From Neospora caninum Liverpool (Eukaryota; Apicomplexa; Conoidasida; Eucoccidiorida; Sarcocystidae): a stretch of 64,000 bases of DNA. Both the position numbers and the translations under genes were made by a program. Where the stretch lies: contig NC_018393.1 in assembly GCF_000208865.1 (NCBI RefSeq), positions 682,001 to 746,000 of the forward strand, given 5' to 3'. Under the pieces are notes generated by a model that did no database searches, had not been told where the DNA came from, and saw only the letters and a list, made by a program, of their open reading frames with translations. Shown here in pieces: positions 12,201 to 27,793 of the stretch; position 1 is the stretch's first letter; every line of letters begins with the position of its first letter.

Positions 12201-12735
12201 GGAGGCCACGGAAGACCAGAGAGGAACCGTCTTTACAGAGGAGATGCGCTGCAAACGGAAGTGTGTGTCGCACCCGCATACATGCGCGACCAAGGCAGAC
12301 ACGAAAGAACAGAGGGACAGGGACGCAGAACGGGTATCGAAAAGGAGAGACAGAACGGCAAAGAGAAGGTAAGGAAGAACTTACTGTCCGTAGCTCGAGG
12401 TAGACGACGTTATCTCGACTGAAGTCTTCGAGTGTCCTGCGGAGCGCGTGGACGATGTCATCCTTTCGCCTCACAATTTGGTAAACGGCCGAAAAATACG
12501 CGAACGCGTCGCCGATGCCGATGCACTTTCCCTCGATCCGCGCGACGCTCGCGGCTGCCTCGTCTGCATGGATTCCGTTGCAACCCTCCGCGTCACTCTT
12601 TTGTTCTTTGGCCGCCTTCCGTCGTATCTCTTCCAGGACGGGCACGCGAATGGACCCAAAGAGGTGGGCGTGAAGTTCGACTTTAGGCAGAGAGGCAATC
12701 GCCTCCAACGACGGTAGAGAGGCGGACGGCGACAT
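9274..12735 (-). CDS. ADAL: Adenosine deaminase-like protein (ADAL / N6-methyl-AMP deaminase type), 8 exons
   Basis: This is a zinc-dependent amidohydrolase acting on 6-amino or N6-methyl purine nucleosides or nucleotides in the cytosol. Exons in order of transcription are 12385-12735, 11914-12012, 11391-11498, 10520-10654, 10256-10327, 9931-10016, 9697-9779 and 9274-9440. All phases agree and give 366 aa, close to the ~355 of human ADAL. The start ATG (12733-12735) sits in CCACCATGT. Metal and catalytic residues are all present: H22 and H24 in VELHAHLFGS, H227 and E230 in VHTSEV, H251 in HRIGHG, and D309/D310 in CTDD. The His-x-Ser-Glu form and EVCPTSN are of ADAL type rather than classical ADA (HAGE), so N6-methyl-AMP is a likelier substrate than adenosine. 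Two introns use GTAGGT donors. The third intron carries the 32-bp repeat array. It is head-to-head with KRS. Confidence 0.93.
10905..11377. repeat. 32-bp tandem minisatellite inside ADAL intron 3
   Basis: The core ccaccggctgtat recurs at exactly 32-bp spacing from 10912 to 11328, giving 14 units, plus one degenerate unit at 11360 that ends about 14 bases before the exon 3 boundary (11391). Units differ by only a few substitutions (cccttt/cctttt, tatacc/tatatc). Because 32 is not a multiple of three, every third unit restores the frame and none of the six frames contains a stop within the array. On the + strand (antisense to ADAL) it is pyrimidine-rich; on the sense strand it is purine-rich (gtggaaagggaaaggc-like). 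Confidence 0.95.
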
Positions 12736-14404
12736 GGTGGACGCCGCCCGTGAGAAGGAAATTCTAGAAACCTTGAACGCTTCTGTGGCACAGAAAGTAC
12801 AGCTACAGACGCGCAGGGATTCCCTGGTCTCGCGCACAGAGGGGCGCCCGAGTCTGTTTCCCGTGAAGACAAAAGATGGGCCTTCAGAGATTCGAAAGGA
12901 AACACCCACCCGCGTAGATACGACGTAGATTCGTTTGCTTCCCGCCTGCCTTCTCAGAAGCTGTCCACGGAGCCCGCGGCTCGAATGAGCATCCGTGCAA
13001 GGTGAACTTTCTTTCACGTGCAGACACGAAGCAAAAAAACGCGCACCTTGCGTGTGCTAGGTGTCCCAACACGTGTCTCGTCGAGACGTGGCTGAGGAGA
13101 CTCCCGCATGTGGGCCAGCAAAAACACTGCGAAGAAATGGAATTTTCACAAACAAATGGTCCATTCGACAAGCAACCTCGCCCGCAAGGTAGACAGCGCT
13201 GTGCATGGGCGCTTGACCGGCTGTCACGGGACGGAAAGGATTCCGCAGACAAGCGCGACGCTCACGCACACACAAGACCGGACGTGAGGCGGAGGGAAAC
13301 CGTCCCAATGACTGAATCTCGCAATACAAGGGAAAGGGATCACACGTGCCAACCTGGAATACCTTGGAACGGAAAAAACGGAACTCCGAATGTGGAAGCA
13401 GCAACATCCACAGACGGCGGCTCGAATAACAACTCTTTGCTGATCCCGTTCCTGCTCTCGGCAACACAAGCGGTGCTTGATCTGGGACTGTACCGATCAC
13501 GTATAAATAGATATATATATATATATAACTACATTTATGTATGCTTATACAATGTCCCTATCTCAGCGCACATACACACACAAGTCGTACCGGCATGGAC
13601 AGTACGACCATAGATGCAGTAACTTCTTTTCAAAAGTTTGTGGTTCTGCATATACACCCCTTGCAGAAGAGTTCGTCAGCCTCGAGGATTCTCTGCGCCG
13701 ATCGCGCAGTTGTTGTCTATAAAGAGAAAAGCGCGTTTCCGCGTCGGCGTCTCTGGTTGATGGCACGCATGCGCGTCGTTCGGCATACGGAGACAGGGAC
13801 GGCGCAGCTTTGTGCAGGCCCGAGAAAGGTTGTCCCTTGGGGTCGGCGCTTTGCATTAGGCCAATTAGCCGCTCTGTTAGGGCTGAACTGTTAATGTTTT
13901 CAGCAAAGAAATTGTTGTAGCTCCAGATTTCATTTGTGGTTTGGTCCCAAACCAAAACATTCTTCGAGGGTAGCTTATGCCCGTAGCTCCGGGCAACGCG
14001 ACCAAATCGTTCGTTTTCGTCCGTCTCGCTATTCAACGCTGTCGCGTTTCCTTCCCCCCACCTGTCGCGGGTCGCGTTTCTGGCGTGCCTGCAGAGCCGT
14101 TTTGTTAGCGTCACCGTTCTCCCTGGGAGGCTTCGTTTCTCACAGAGTAGCCGCGCGCCGTCATTTTCTGGCGTTGTGCGCCGCAAGACGTGGAGGACCG
14201 ATATATCCGTGGCGACTGGTCCGTGGCATGCGCGTCCCCGTTCCCGGCGGGAAGAGCTTGTTTGAGGCATTGTCTCTGGTCTGTTCCTGGCGTCTACGCA
14301 TTTGGTCGCGTGTCCTCCAACTCGAGGCTTCTCAGAGCCGACACCCTTTCCTAGATCGGTACAGAGTGCCCGGCGCGCGCTTTTTTCACCGTCCCTTCTC
14401 CACC
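12736..14404. promoter_or_regulatory. Bidirectional promoter region, ADAL and KRS
   Basis: ADAL (minus) and KRS (plus) start codons face away from each other across about 1.67 kb. The interval contains a TATAAATA stretch near 13502 that runs directly into an (AT) microsatellite at 13511-13527, and a TGCATGC-like / CGCATGCG element around 13768. A long minus-strand open frame covers much of the interval but it continues as antisense of KRS exons and has no family signature. No transcription start can be fixed from sequence. Confidence 0.5.
13511..13527. repeat. (AT)n microsatellite
   Basis: A 17-bp uninterrupted AT dinucleotide run, preceded by TATAAATAG, lies midway between the ADAL and KRS genes. 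It is a likely polymorphic marker. Confidence 0.9.
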
Positions 14405-18947
<4,543 letters not shown>

Positions 18948-21871
18948 TTTTGCGGTGAGCGACATTGCGTTATATCCAGTTTATGGACGTAAATATGCAT
19001 AGGTTCGAGAAGCCCGTGGGCGATATTTGCGCGTCAGGGATTTGGTCCGGTTTATAAGGGATGTAAAGGTGCTCAGGGTCTAACCGTCGGGCCGTCTCGA
19101 TCCTCATATTCAAAGATAACTCTATTTTACAACCTTTTAGATAAACAACCCTACGTGCCAACTAAGAGCTATCTATTTGCGGTCCGGTGAACCTGGAAAC
19201 GCCTGTCGTTTGCCAGTGTCGAATCGTGTTTCGACGCCTGGGGCCCACAATAGGAGCAGTAGTGCGTCTTCGCCATTGCCCTTGGTCGGGCAAGGGCCAG
19301 CATTGCGGGCCACAGAGTGTGCCGCTCATATTACGGAGGTTCCATTGCGGATCGTTGGTGTGAATTCCTAGGTGAGGCTGTGGCAGCGATTTTTGTTGTT
19401 GCAGGCCGGTGACGCCCCACACCAAGTGTAAATCAGACAACAAAGCGAAGAACACACGCGAGACGCGGAGAGTCAGACGGATTTAAATTAGCGACTACCC
19501 GATGAAATCGCTGGTTTGACGGTGCGAGGCTGTCGGGCTTCCGATGATGTATCCTGGAGGTTCTACAGAGAGAGCTCGCTGGAGGGGAAAGCGATGTGCA
19601 CGAGCTTTTGTGGAGCGGAGGCAAACTTCTCTTTGACGAGCATCCTGGAAGCAGTGCAGGTTTTGTTGGGATATCCCACTTCGCAGGCACCAGGCTCGCC
19701 TGTGGCGTCGGCTAAGGATGATGAGTGATCCCTTCCTCAAAAGCGTTCCCCACACTCAGTGCTTGACATGGACTTCTGGTCGTGGAGCAGTTCACGTCCC
19801 TAGGTTTACTGAGGCAATACTTGGTACCGTGAGGCTACGTTCGGTATGTAATGGATTCCCCTCGTCATGTCTGTTTACTCAATAAGACCTACGTGGCGGT
19901 ACTGACAAATGTCGTCGGGGTCGCGGCTGGAGGAAATGCAGGCCGCTATGCGTCGTTGTTGATTCCAAAATTCCTCAGGACATACGTGGTCGAAATGGGT
20001 GTATACGCGTGTATAAGAAGTCATTGTCTAGTGCGATTATCATGGTCTCTTGCCGGTTAGCAGTTCTGTTGGTGTGTGCTTAAACGCGTTTTCCGTGATC
20101 CTCAGACCCTTCTCACACTTCGTCGACTTTGGCGGCCACAATATCCCCCGTTGTCCAGAATCTCTGGGGAGGCTGTCATCTCAACTCGGTCTCGCGTGAT
20201 CGTGTGTACGCGGGATGGAACACAGTAACTAGCCGGGCGCTGAGATTGGCGCAAGAGAGATGACTTGACTGACCACGATGCCTGTGAGGTGAAATAGTGG
20301 AGCTTCGAAAACCTCAGCAAGGTTGGGAGTGTCAGTAGCAATAGAGATCTTGAGTGAGGAGCAATAGGGCCCTTCGTGGAGTTCCTCAAGGACGTTACCC
20401 CCCCCCCCCCCCCCCCTGGTTTGCCGACACCTTCGACATACTGTTGGAGAAGCGACCGGGCTCTGCAGCCCGGTAACTTTCTCTGTGGAGCTGTCGCACA
20501 ATCAAGATTCCGAGACACTGTAGACGATGGGCATCTTTCTAGTAAATCGGTAGTTTTCCCCAACGCGTCACCGTAACCTTTTCCAACTTCCTGGGAGGCG
20601 CCACCGACGCAGTACGTTTCGCAACGAAGCACCAGCCCTGCCTCATCCGTGAACGTTGCTGGAGGGACGACCCAGTGTATTAGTAATGTGAAGAAGTCAC
20701 AGAAATGACAACTTGTGAGTGAGAGTGCAGGGTTTACCAGCCTTTCGCGGCGTTGTGTGAGGGGCCCGCCGCGTTATCTGCAGCGGGCCATCGTGATGGA
20801 GCAGTTCCTCTCGACAGGCGTTGTTGCAGCTGCAAAACCTCCAGAGAGAGACGCACGCATCCACTCATCCTTCTTGCTTATTGGGACATTCTTGATGTCT
20901 ATTCAGAAGTCGAATGTTTCCGTATATCACCCTCTCGTGTCAAATGCTTCTGGTACGTGCGTCCGCGAGAACGAAAGCAGCCCGTACGGCAGGAAATGCA
21001 CCCGGCAAAACGCCTGGCGCAGCAACAGATGTGCCTTCAAACGCAGCCAGCAATCCATTTCTAATGAGTGTTGCTAACCCACCGCAAGGCTCTATAAAGC
21101 TCAAAACCGGTTGTCGAAACCTTTGCAACACGCTATGTTGTTTCTTGTGTGCACTGCTTGCATCGTGGAGCAGCAGCTGCGGTGCCGGCAGCACGGCCCA
21201 GTTTGTCCTCCGCGGGACCGGGGCGGAACCAGCGCAGCGGCGCACACAGGATCCACACAACAGTTTGTCTGCTTCGCAGGTGGTCTCGCAGGAGCTGCGT
21301 GCTTTTTCGTTTGTGTCTCCTGGAAAGTGCCTAATTAAACCTAGCACTTGCAGTGCCGCCTGAGACGTAGCCCACTCAAGAAAATATCAAGGCCTGCGCT
21401 TGTGTATGTCAAGGAAGAGGAATTGGGTGGCCGGTGCCATTTTTGGTTGGGGCTGTGCCAAGGCAGTGGGGACGGTGTGCGCGAGTGCTGAAGCCGCATG
21501 CGTTCCGTTTCTTTGTCACACAAAGGCCACGAAGCACCGAAGCGACCACGGTCAAACACCCCACCCACCGTAGTTCACCCGGTCAAGAAATGTCTCGGCC
21601 GGTGCCGACCCTTCTCCCTCGTGGTATTTCCCCTCACGGATGTTCGGCGCACTCAACACGAGTTGGTACGCCAGCGACCCGCGTGTCACTTTTTTGTCCC
21701 GAGCATCCACGTCTCCAGAAGAAAGTTTACCATCTTTGTATATGGTTTCTGTGTGCAATCTTCGTTCCTATCACCGCGGGAGCAGTACTCTACACTAGTC
21801 GTCCGACGCGTCTCCATTCGGGATCTTTATCGCCCGTGGCTTTCTGTTCTTATTCTTCAATACTTTCCACA
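18948..21871. other. Intergenic region between KRS and cyclophilin
   Basis: About 2.9 kb with short frames on both strands and no supportable exon. It contains a homopolymer of 20 C residues at 20398-20417. The cyclophilin promoter and 5' UTR should lie in its right-hand part; the cyclophilin reading frame stays open upstream to about 21434, which is probably leader sequence rather than protein. Confidence 0.4.
20398..20417. repeat. Poly(C) tract
   Basis: An uninterrupted run of 20 cytosines (poly-G on the other strand) in intergenic DNA. It is expected to be length-variable and prone to sequencing error. Confidence 0.9.
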
Positions 21872-22390
21872 ATGCCGAACCCACGCGTGTTCTTCGACAT
21901 CAGCATTGACAAGAAGCCTGCGGGCCGCATCGAATTCGAGCTGTTCGCCGATGCGGTTCCCAAGACGGCAGAAAACTTCCGGGCTCTGTGCACTGGTGAG
22001 AAGGGTACAGGCCGGAGCGGAAAGCCGCTGTACTACCAAGGATGCCCCTTCCACAGAATCATTCCGCAATTCATGTGCCAAGGAGGCGACTTCACCCGCA
22101 TGAACGGAACCGGTGGCGAATCCATCTACGGTGAAAAGTTTGCGGACGAAAACTTCAGCTACAAGCATTCTGAGCCCTTCCTCTTGTCTATGGCCAATGC
22201 TGGACCCAACACCAACGGCTCTCAGTTTTTCATTACCACTGTTCCCTGCCCCTGGCTGGACGGAAAGCACGTCGTTTTCGGGAAGGTTGTTGCAGGACAG
22301 GAAGTTGTGAAAATGATGGAGGCCGAGGGACGCTCTAATGGTCAGCCAAAGTGTGCCGTTGAGATTTCGGCGTGCGGCCAACTCTCGTAA
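21872..22390 (+). CDS. Cyclophilin, peptidyl-prolyl cis-trans isomerase, divergent-loop type
   Basis: An intronless CDS of 172 aa that catalyses prolyl isomerisation and should bind cyclosporin A. The chosen ATG (TCCACAATGCC) gives MPNPRVFF, the normal start for CypA-like proteins; the same frame is open further upstream but without homology. All active-site residues are present: R62 in FHRIIPQF, F67, Q70 in MCQGGDFT, W128 in [10 protein letters not shown] and H133. A seven-residue insertion (RSGKPLY region, ~48-54) together with C40, C168 and E83 marks the divergent-loop class described in plants and nematodes, in which the two cysteines can form a regulatory disulfide. There is no signal peptide from this start, so a cytosolic enzyme is inferred, unlike the secreted 18-kDa cyclophilin of T. 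gondii. Confidence 0.96.
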   Translation: MPNPRVFFDISIDKKPAGRIEFELFADAVPKTAENFRALCTGEKGTGRSGKPLYYQGCPFHRIIPQFMCQGGDFTRMNGTGGESIYGEKFADENFSYKHSEPFLLSMANAGPNTNGSQFFITTVPCPWLDGKHVVFGKVVAGQEVVKMMEAEGRSNGQPKCAVEISACGQLS

Positions 22391-24602
22391 GCTTGCGACG
22401 TGGCTGCATGACTTACCCTTAGTGAGTTCCTTGAATGTGAAGTAGCTGCCGGTGACAAGCACCTTTGCACAACAGGAGATGACTGTTGTGCACTTGGATG
22501 CCATGTGACGTTTTAAGCAGTGTGTCGCTTGTGAGGCACCTGCTGCGCATCGGTTGTCAAAACTTGCTAATCCAAGACTCCCCCCCCTCCCCGCTCAGGG
22601 TCTTTGTCATTCCTTACCTGTACGATCCAAGGGCGTGTGGTGAAAGAACTGCTTTGCTTTCCAGATGCTGTTACTCGCAGCCCTGGCCGGGAATCTCCAC
22701 TCTTAGACACCGAGAGCATGTGTCACACTAGCCTTCTAGCAGCTAGGTGTACCCTCAGACTCAGCACACGCAATGCGCCGGACAAATGATCATTTTGTAA
22801 TCGTAGGGCAGTCAAACCCCTTCAGCAAGACTCGATTGTACCGTCAGATAGTTTGGCCCAATGACATTTATGCTACGGCACCCAGGAAAGGTATTTCGAC
22901 GTGGCATTGTACTGGCGGTGAAACACTGGCTAGGAGGATGAGGTGCTCTGTAGAAGTTTTGTATTCGCCTGTTTCGAAGATTTATATTTAGGGTCGTGCG
23001 GGGCATCTATCCTCGTAAAAGAGGGTCGCGCGGCATCAGTAACGGAGGCGTTTCGGATTACACTAAGTAACGCGTGCTTAGTGCAGTGGGCCTAGTCATC
23101 GAGGTGATATATATCCTAACGGTACCTACGAAGCATTTACGATCCGTGAACGCGATTATTGTTCAACGCGAACTCAACTGGTACTCTGCAGCAGGTCAAC
23201 TGGAGCATTCAAGTAGTTCTGGCGTGAGTAGCCCTCCCCCTCCTCCCCTGTGATGGGTTGGACATTGCGGAGAAGTGCGGCACTAGCACATTTGCGTTCT
23301 AGTTTTGCAAGCGTTCACCGTTGTTGGGCTCAGGGATCCAGGCGCTGTTGCCCACCTTGCAAGCAGTATCGAACTGACGGGGACGGTTACAAGACGCCAG
23401 GAAGGGCTGAGCGAGACGGAGTTTCTTATCACACGCACTACGCACGAACATGACGGCGTCGTGGGCCGCGAACTGCACAAAACGCTGACAGATGAGTGGT
23501 TAATGTGTACCAAGCTCAACTCCAGTTCCAAAACGGTGTGGCAGTTCTTGTGATTTGCAGCACGTCCCACCGCCGTGTTACCCTCCGTTTACCGCCCCGA
23601 CCCTCTCTACAGGGCGTCGCCCATCGTAGAGTAGCCGATGCTACGGTTCAGCGTAGTGAACAAAAAGGCAGAAGTAATTGTGCAATGTAGCCAGCCTGAA
23701 GTTCCGCAGAAAAAAGAACCACAGAAATTCAATGTCCAAAGGGATTGTCGCGTCAGCTGGATAAGGCAAGATTTGACGCGCACGCCAGGTCTTGCGCGTG
23801 TGGGCCTGTCCTCCCGGGCTTTTGCTCGCACATGCGCGCATACTCGGTCGGCTAGCTGGAGAATCGTTTGTGCTCAGAAAAGAGCCTCGTGAAAAGCGCA
23901 ACTTTTCTTTGTGGATTGGTAGTCCTAGGCTTCCCTACCACACACTTCGTCTGTGCCAAGCAATGAACAACAACATGAATGATGCTCACTCAAAAACGGT
24001 TCCTTTTCAGACTCTTGCTACTGCATTAAAACTCTGGTTCCTTCTCACGCCCTACTGGTAGGTGACCGCACATAAGACAGCGTTTTCGTTTGTGCAGTGC
24101 CCCTTTTTGGAACTGCAAATGCTTGAAGATTTAAAGAGTTGTCGTACACTTACAATCACCGTTATCTCTATAGGACCGGCGTTCCAGTATACCGTGCATT
24201 TACCTGCCTCTGGTTTTCGCTGCAACTTCCCCCAGTTATACTTTTGGGAACCGTCCTCCAAACTCGTGAGTACCGATCCCGCACGGAAGTGCGACACGCC
24301 ACTCTTCCTGAGACCGCCGCAATTCCATCTCCGAGTCAAGATGTGTTGCTCGTATGCAAATAATTGGGCAAGCGATGAAGCACCCGCAATAAGTTCATGC
24401 TAACCACGAAAATACGAGGAGCTGAGGTGCCCTTGAAAGGGGTGTGCGTGCACTGTGCAATCAGTTTTCGTGTGACCAGGGATTCTGACAAGATCTCCAC
24501 GCCCTCTTACCGGGAGCACACGGACTTCGACCACGCGGTGACGTGGGAACTAACGTAACGATTGGAGCGGTGTTCGGGGCCCCGAGCACAGCACCCTTTT
24601 CA
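22391..24602. other. Intergenic region
   Basis: About 2.2 kb with only short, overlapping frames and no recognisable exon. It should contain the cyclophilin 3' UTR and the promoter of the downstream membrane-protein gene. A short poly(C)-rich stretch (ccccccctccccgc) lies near 22581-22594. Confidence 0.35.
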
Positions 24603-25829
24603 ATGCCTCCCGTGTATTTAGCTCCATCTCGCCCTCGAGCGTCGCAACAGACGCCTGAGGCTGACGCGCCTGTTGGTGACACTGTTTCGGCATCGAGAGA
24701 TGAGAATGCACAGTGGCTTCCACAGGCCGTTTTTGGCGATGACGAGCTGCTTCCCACTGTATTTCCTTCACTCGTAGGGTCGTCTGCGACAGACACAGTC
24801 GCAGAAACAGAGGCAACGGGAGCACGCACACGACATCGAGACTCCGCTATGAAAGAGGCTGATGTTCACTTCAAGTGTGACCCCACGGTGGCATCTCAGC
24901 CGCCTCAGAGCGCGTCTGAGACAGATGGACGGGACGACGGAGAGAGCCCGTCGGGGCAGCATGCCCATCCACACAACGGGCATCCGGTGGTTTACCATCG
25001 TGCTGAAGCGCCTTTGCGTTCTTACTCGCTCATGGATATCGAGAACGATGCTTTTACAGGCATTCATGAAGATGATGTGGAGAACGCCATGGGTCATTGC
25101 CTGCGGAATCTGCAATCTGTTTTCAGTTTACTGCTTCTGTGTTTGGGGACGTCACTGCTGCTTCACTGGCCAGAAATGCGGAACACATCGCCCCTGCTGT
25201 TTTACTATATCCTTGGTTCAATGCTTGCAGAAGTTGTTCTCGTGCTCTGTCTCGGATGTTTCATGTGTCTCATGACATGCCTCGTGGGAGAGGACGGAGC
25301 TGCCTACGGCAGTGTTATGTGCGGCCTCCTACACCGTGTGGCCGAGGGTGCAACTCACTACACGCTTACAGGAGTCGGCGCTTACGCACTGTACAATTTC
25401 AGTGACCTCGAGAGCCTGCTGTTTCAGTCGGAGGAGCACATCCGAGAGAAGTTCAACTGGCTGCTGGTCTATGTCGGATGTGAGGTGGTTATTTCTCTGC
25501 TGTATTCTCTCCAGACTCTGGGGACCTTGTTCGGGATTTTAAAGTTCGTCCTTGTCAAAATTTACGCCAAGTTAACAGGCAGAGGAGAAGTGCAATTTCA
25601 ACAAGGCGACGGGCCCATCATCTACGCCTCTATCGACCAGTACCGCAGAGCGTTGCCGACGATGCGAAACCCCGTTGAGATCGCATTTGCGAGGCACCAT
25701 CAGCGAAGCCCCCAAGCCAGCATGTCAAAGGAAAATGGAGGCGTCGTAGACCTCGAAATGAGTGAAGATAGTTCGTACGGCCGAGACACTGCTCGGAGCA
25801 CACAGCCTCTCCTCGTTAACCACAGATGA
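24603..25829 (+). CDS. Multipass membrane protein, function unknown
   Basis: A single open frame of 408 aa from the first in-frame ATG. The frame is open for ~60 bases further 5' without another ATG, so an upstream exon is possible. Residues ~1-150 are hydrophilic and rich in Ser, Thr, Asp, His and Pro. Hydrophobic segments follow around SVFSLLLLCLGTSLLLHW, LLFYYILGSMLAEVVLVLCL running into GCFMCLMTCLV, a weaker one near TGVGAYALYNF, and WLLVYVGCEVVISLLYSL with TLFGILKFVLV, suggesting 4-5 membrane spans. The C-terminal ~85 residues are hydrophilic (QRSPQASMSKE, LEMSEDSSYG). Two cysteine pairs sit in or near the second span. I do not recognise a family. Possible roles such as a small transporter or a scaffold for inner membranes cannot be distinguished. 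Confidence 0.75.
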   Translation: MPPVYLAPSRPRASQQTPEADAPVGDTVSASRDENAQWLPQAVFGDDELLPTVFPSLVGSSATDTVAETEATGARTRHRDSAMKEADVHFKCDPTVASQPPQSASETDGRDDGESPSGQHAHPHNGHPVVYHRAEAPLRSYSLMDIENDAFTGIHEDDVENAMGHCLRNLQSVFSLLLLCLGTSLLLHWPEMRNTSPLLFYYILGSMLAEVVLVLCLGCFMCLMTCLVGEDGAAYGSVMCGLLHRVAEGATHYTLTGVGAYALYNFSDLESLLFQSEEHIREKFNWLLVYVGCEVVISLLYSLQTLGTLFGILKFVLVKIYAKLTGRGEVQFQQGDGPIIYASIDQYRRALPTMRNPVEIAFARHHQRSPQASMSKENGGVVDLEMSEDSSYGRDTARSTQPLLVNHR

Positions 25830-26844
25830 AGAGAGAGGAGCGTAGGCGGCGACTCGAGGATGCGGGCGACTTGCAGGCAAGAAACAGCATTACTTAACTG
25901 CCGACCGTTTCCCCGATGAAGGCGAATCAACCGCATATCAGTACTTCCTCCGTCAGCTAACTGCCGTTCTATCCGCCGTCCCGGAGTGAGTATCCTGCCG
26001 AGGAACTGAATCTTCCCTCGCGGAGGCGTCTTGGGACGGGAAAACCGGAAATGAAAAACATTCGATAATCACATCAGAATGGGAACCCGTCTCTGTTTAC
26101 GTAGGGAGGGACGCTAAGGTTAGGATGGGGATTGAGCTATGGTAGTATGGGTTCGTTTTTCTTGTTTTGTGCTACCCTATTCGTGGTCTGTTCAGCAAAA
26201 TTGATCTCGTGCCGCGGGGTAAACGAAAGTCGTGCCGATATAGACTGAAGCAAAGGTAGCTTGTCTCCAGTTCTCCTCGAGCCGTACGCAGGTGAAACTG
26301 TCTCAAGATGCCAGCGCTTGCTCGCATACGTTATTGCTCTCTTCCGTGCTTTTTTCGCAAACATTCTGTTGAACACCGTTTTGGCGCATCCTCGCCGGCG
26401 CAGCAACTGCAGCTCAAAGCTCTCCAGGCGGTTTCACCAATTTAATCACAGTTTACACGTCCCACTGAGACTGTAAACGGGTTAGGGCAACGATACAAGC
26501 GTCAAATATCAACAGAGAAAAGAGAGACGAGGAAACCAGTAAGGTTTGACAGAATGACGTCGCATTTGCTTTTCTTAGCAGGCGCGCTACCCCCGCATGG
26601 GGCAGAATTTTTGCGTGTTCCACCCCTTGATGAAGGTATAGTCCGATACCCCCGCAACTTCCCCCTTGAAAACATCAAGGGGATGAGCTGATTGCCCCTG
26701 CTTCCGCTGAACTGAATAGTGTCATTCGGCTCAAGGCCATAACGCCGCCTTTGGAAATTTGCGCACGTATGTACAAAAAAAATCGCGCCAGTGTTGTGAA
26801 CATTTGCTTTTGTTGTTTCGAAGTCGATTGCCCAGGAAGTTAGG
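25830..26844. other. Intergenic region
   Basis: About 1 kb between the membrane protein stop codon and a tentative minus-strand gene. Only short frames occur and no motif is recognised. It probably holds two converging 3' UTRs. Confidence 0.35.
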
Positions 26845-27321
26845 TCAGGAGAAGGAAGACAAGAAAGGGAGGCTTTTTCCATTCCTTTGCACACCTGCAC
26901 AGTCTTTATGAACCAATCTGACTGTCGCCCGCATTACCCGGAACAGCATTCTGACGAGTTCGGCTACCATCTGAAGCCAAGGCGTGAACTCGGTCTTCTG
27001 TATATCGCTTTGAAGACTGTACGGTAGATGCAGATCCCACATCAGACCCAGGTAGTCGTCGACCTGCTGGCGTGCGCGCTGTTCTTCTGCATCCACATGC
27101 GCACACATGGACCGGCGTTTCTAGCCGTATCTTAGAGCTTTTCACGTCCACAGCCCCGATGCGAACTGCCGTTCGGAGGTAACTATATGGCTCAGAAGCG
27201 TGTGGATCGGGGGTTTCTGTGCGGCAATGTACATTAGATTCCCGTACCAAAACACCTCACAGAGAAAAATGGACAGGCAGGTGCAAAAGTACTCCACCTT
27301 TTTCCCTGCAGACGTGAGCAT
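26845..27321 (-). CDS. Tentative small membrane protein, two exons
   Basis: A two-exon model (27184-27321 and 26845-27078, phase 0) gives 123 aa from an ATG at 27319-27321. Residues ~10-33 are hydrophobic and aromatic-rich (FCTCLSIFLCEVFWYGNLMY), consistent with one membrane span. The second exon reads as a well-behaved amphipathic sequence (DDYLGLMWDLHLPYSLQS, then LQMVAELVRMLFRVM). The donor is GTTACC and the acceptor choice (AACAG before CGC) is one of two possibilities. No family is recognised. Its interest is mainly that the second exon looks coding; the gene structure is weakly supported. Confidence 0.33.
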
Positions 27322-27793
27322 AATTCTGCTTGTCACTCCGCCTTCACCCTGGGGTGGTGCAAGAGGGTTCAAGTCAAAATAAAGAACCGATTCGTATCAC
27401 CTCCTCCGTTCCCCCTGCAAGCCTAGCTGCCTAGTAGAAGGAAGCAAGCAACGAGAGGGTCCCTTTTGAGACTCCCAGGGGCTTACGGAGAAAGGGGCGG
27501 TGTCATAGTTCCCGAGTGGTGCTTGCCTTCGTGACCATCATCAGAGAACCTGTAAAGAATGGCACAAGGTAGGCTTTTCAAGGCACATAGAATCCCGGCA
27601 GTGTACAGGATCTACCAAGTTGCCATGCTCTCCCGTACCGCACGCGATTGAAAAGCGTGCCCATGTCCGTTCTGCCCAAAATGCAACCTGCGACAGCGTT
27701 CAAGCCAGACCGTCACCGGGATGTGCATCCGTCCCACAGCCGAATGGCAGCGCTCGTCTTTGAGCTGCTAACAACAGGGGCGCGGCTTTCCCC

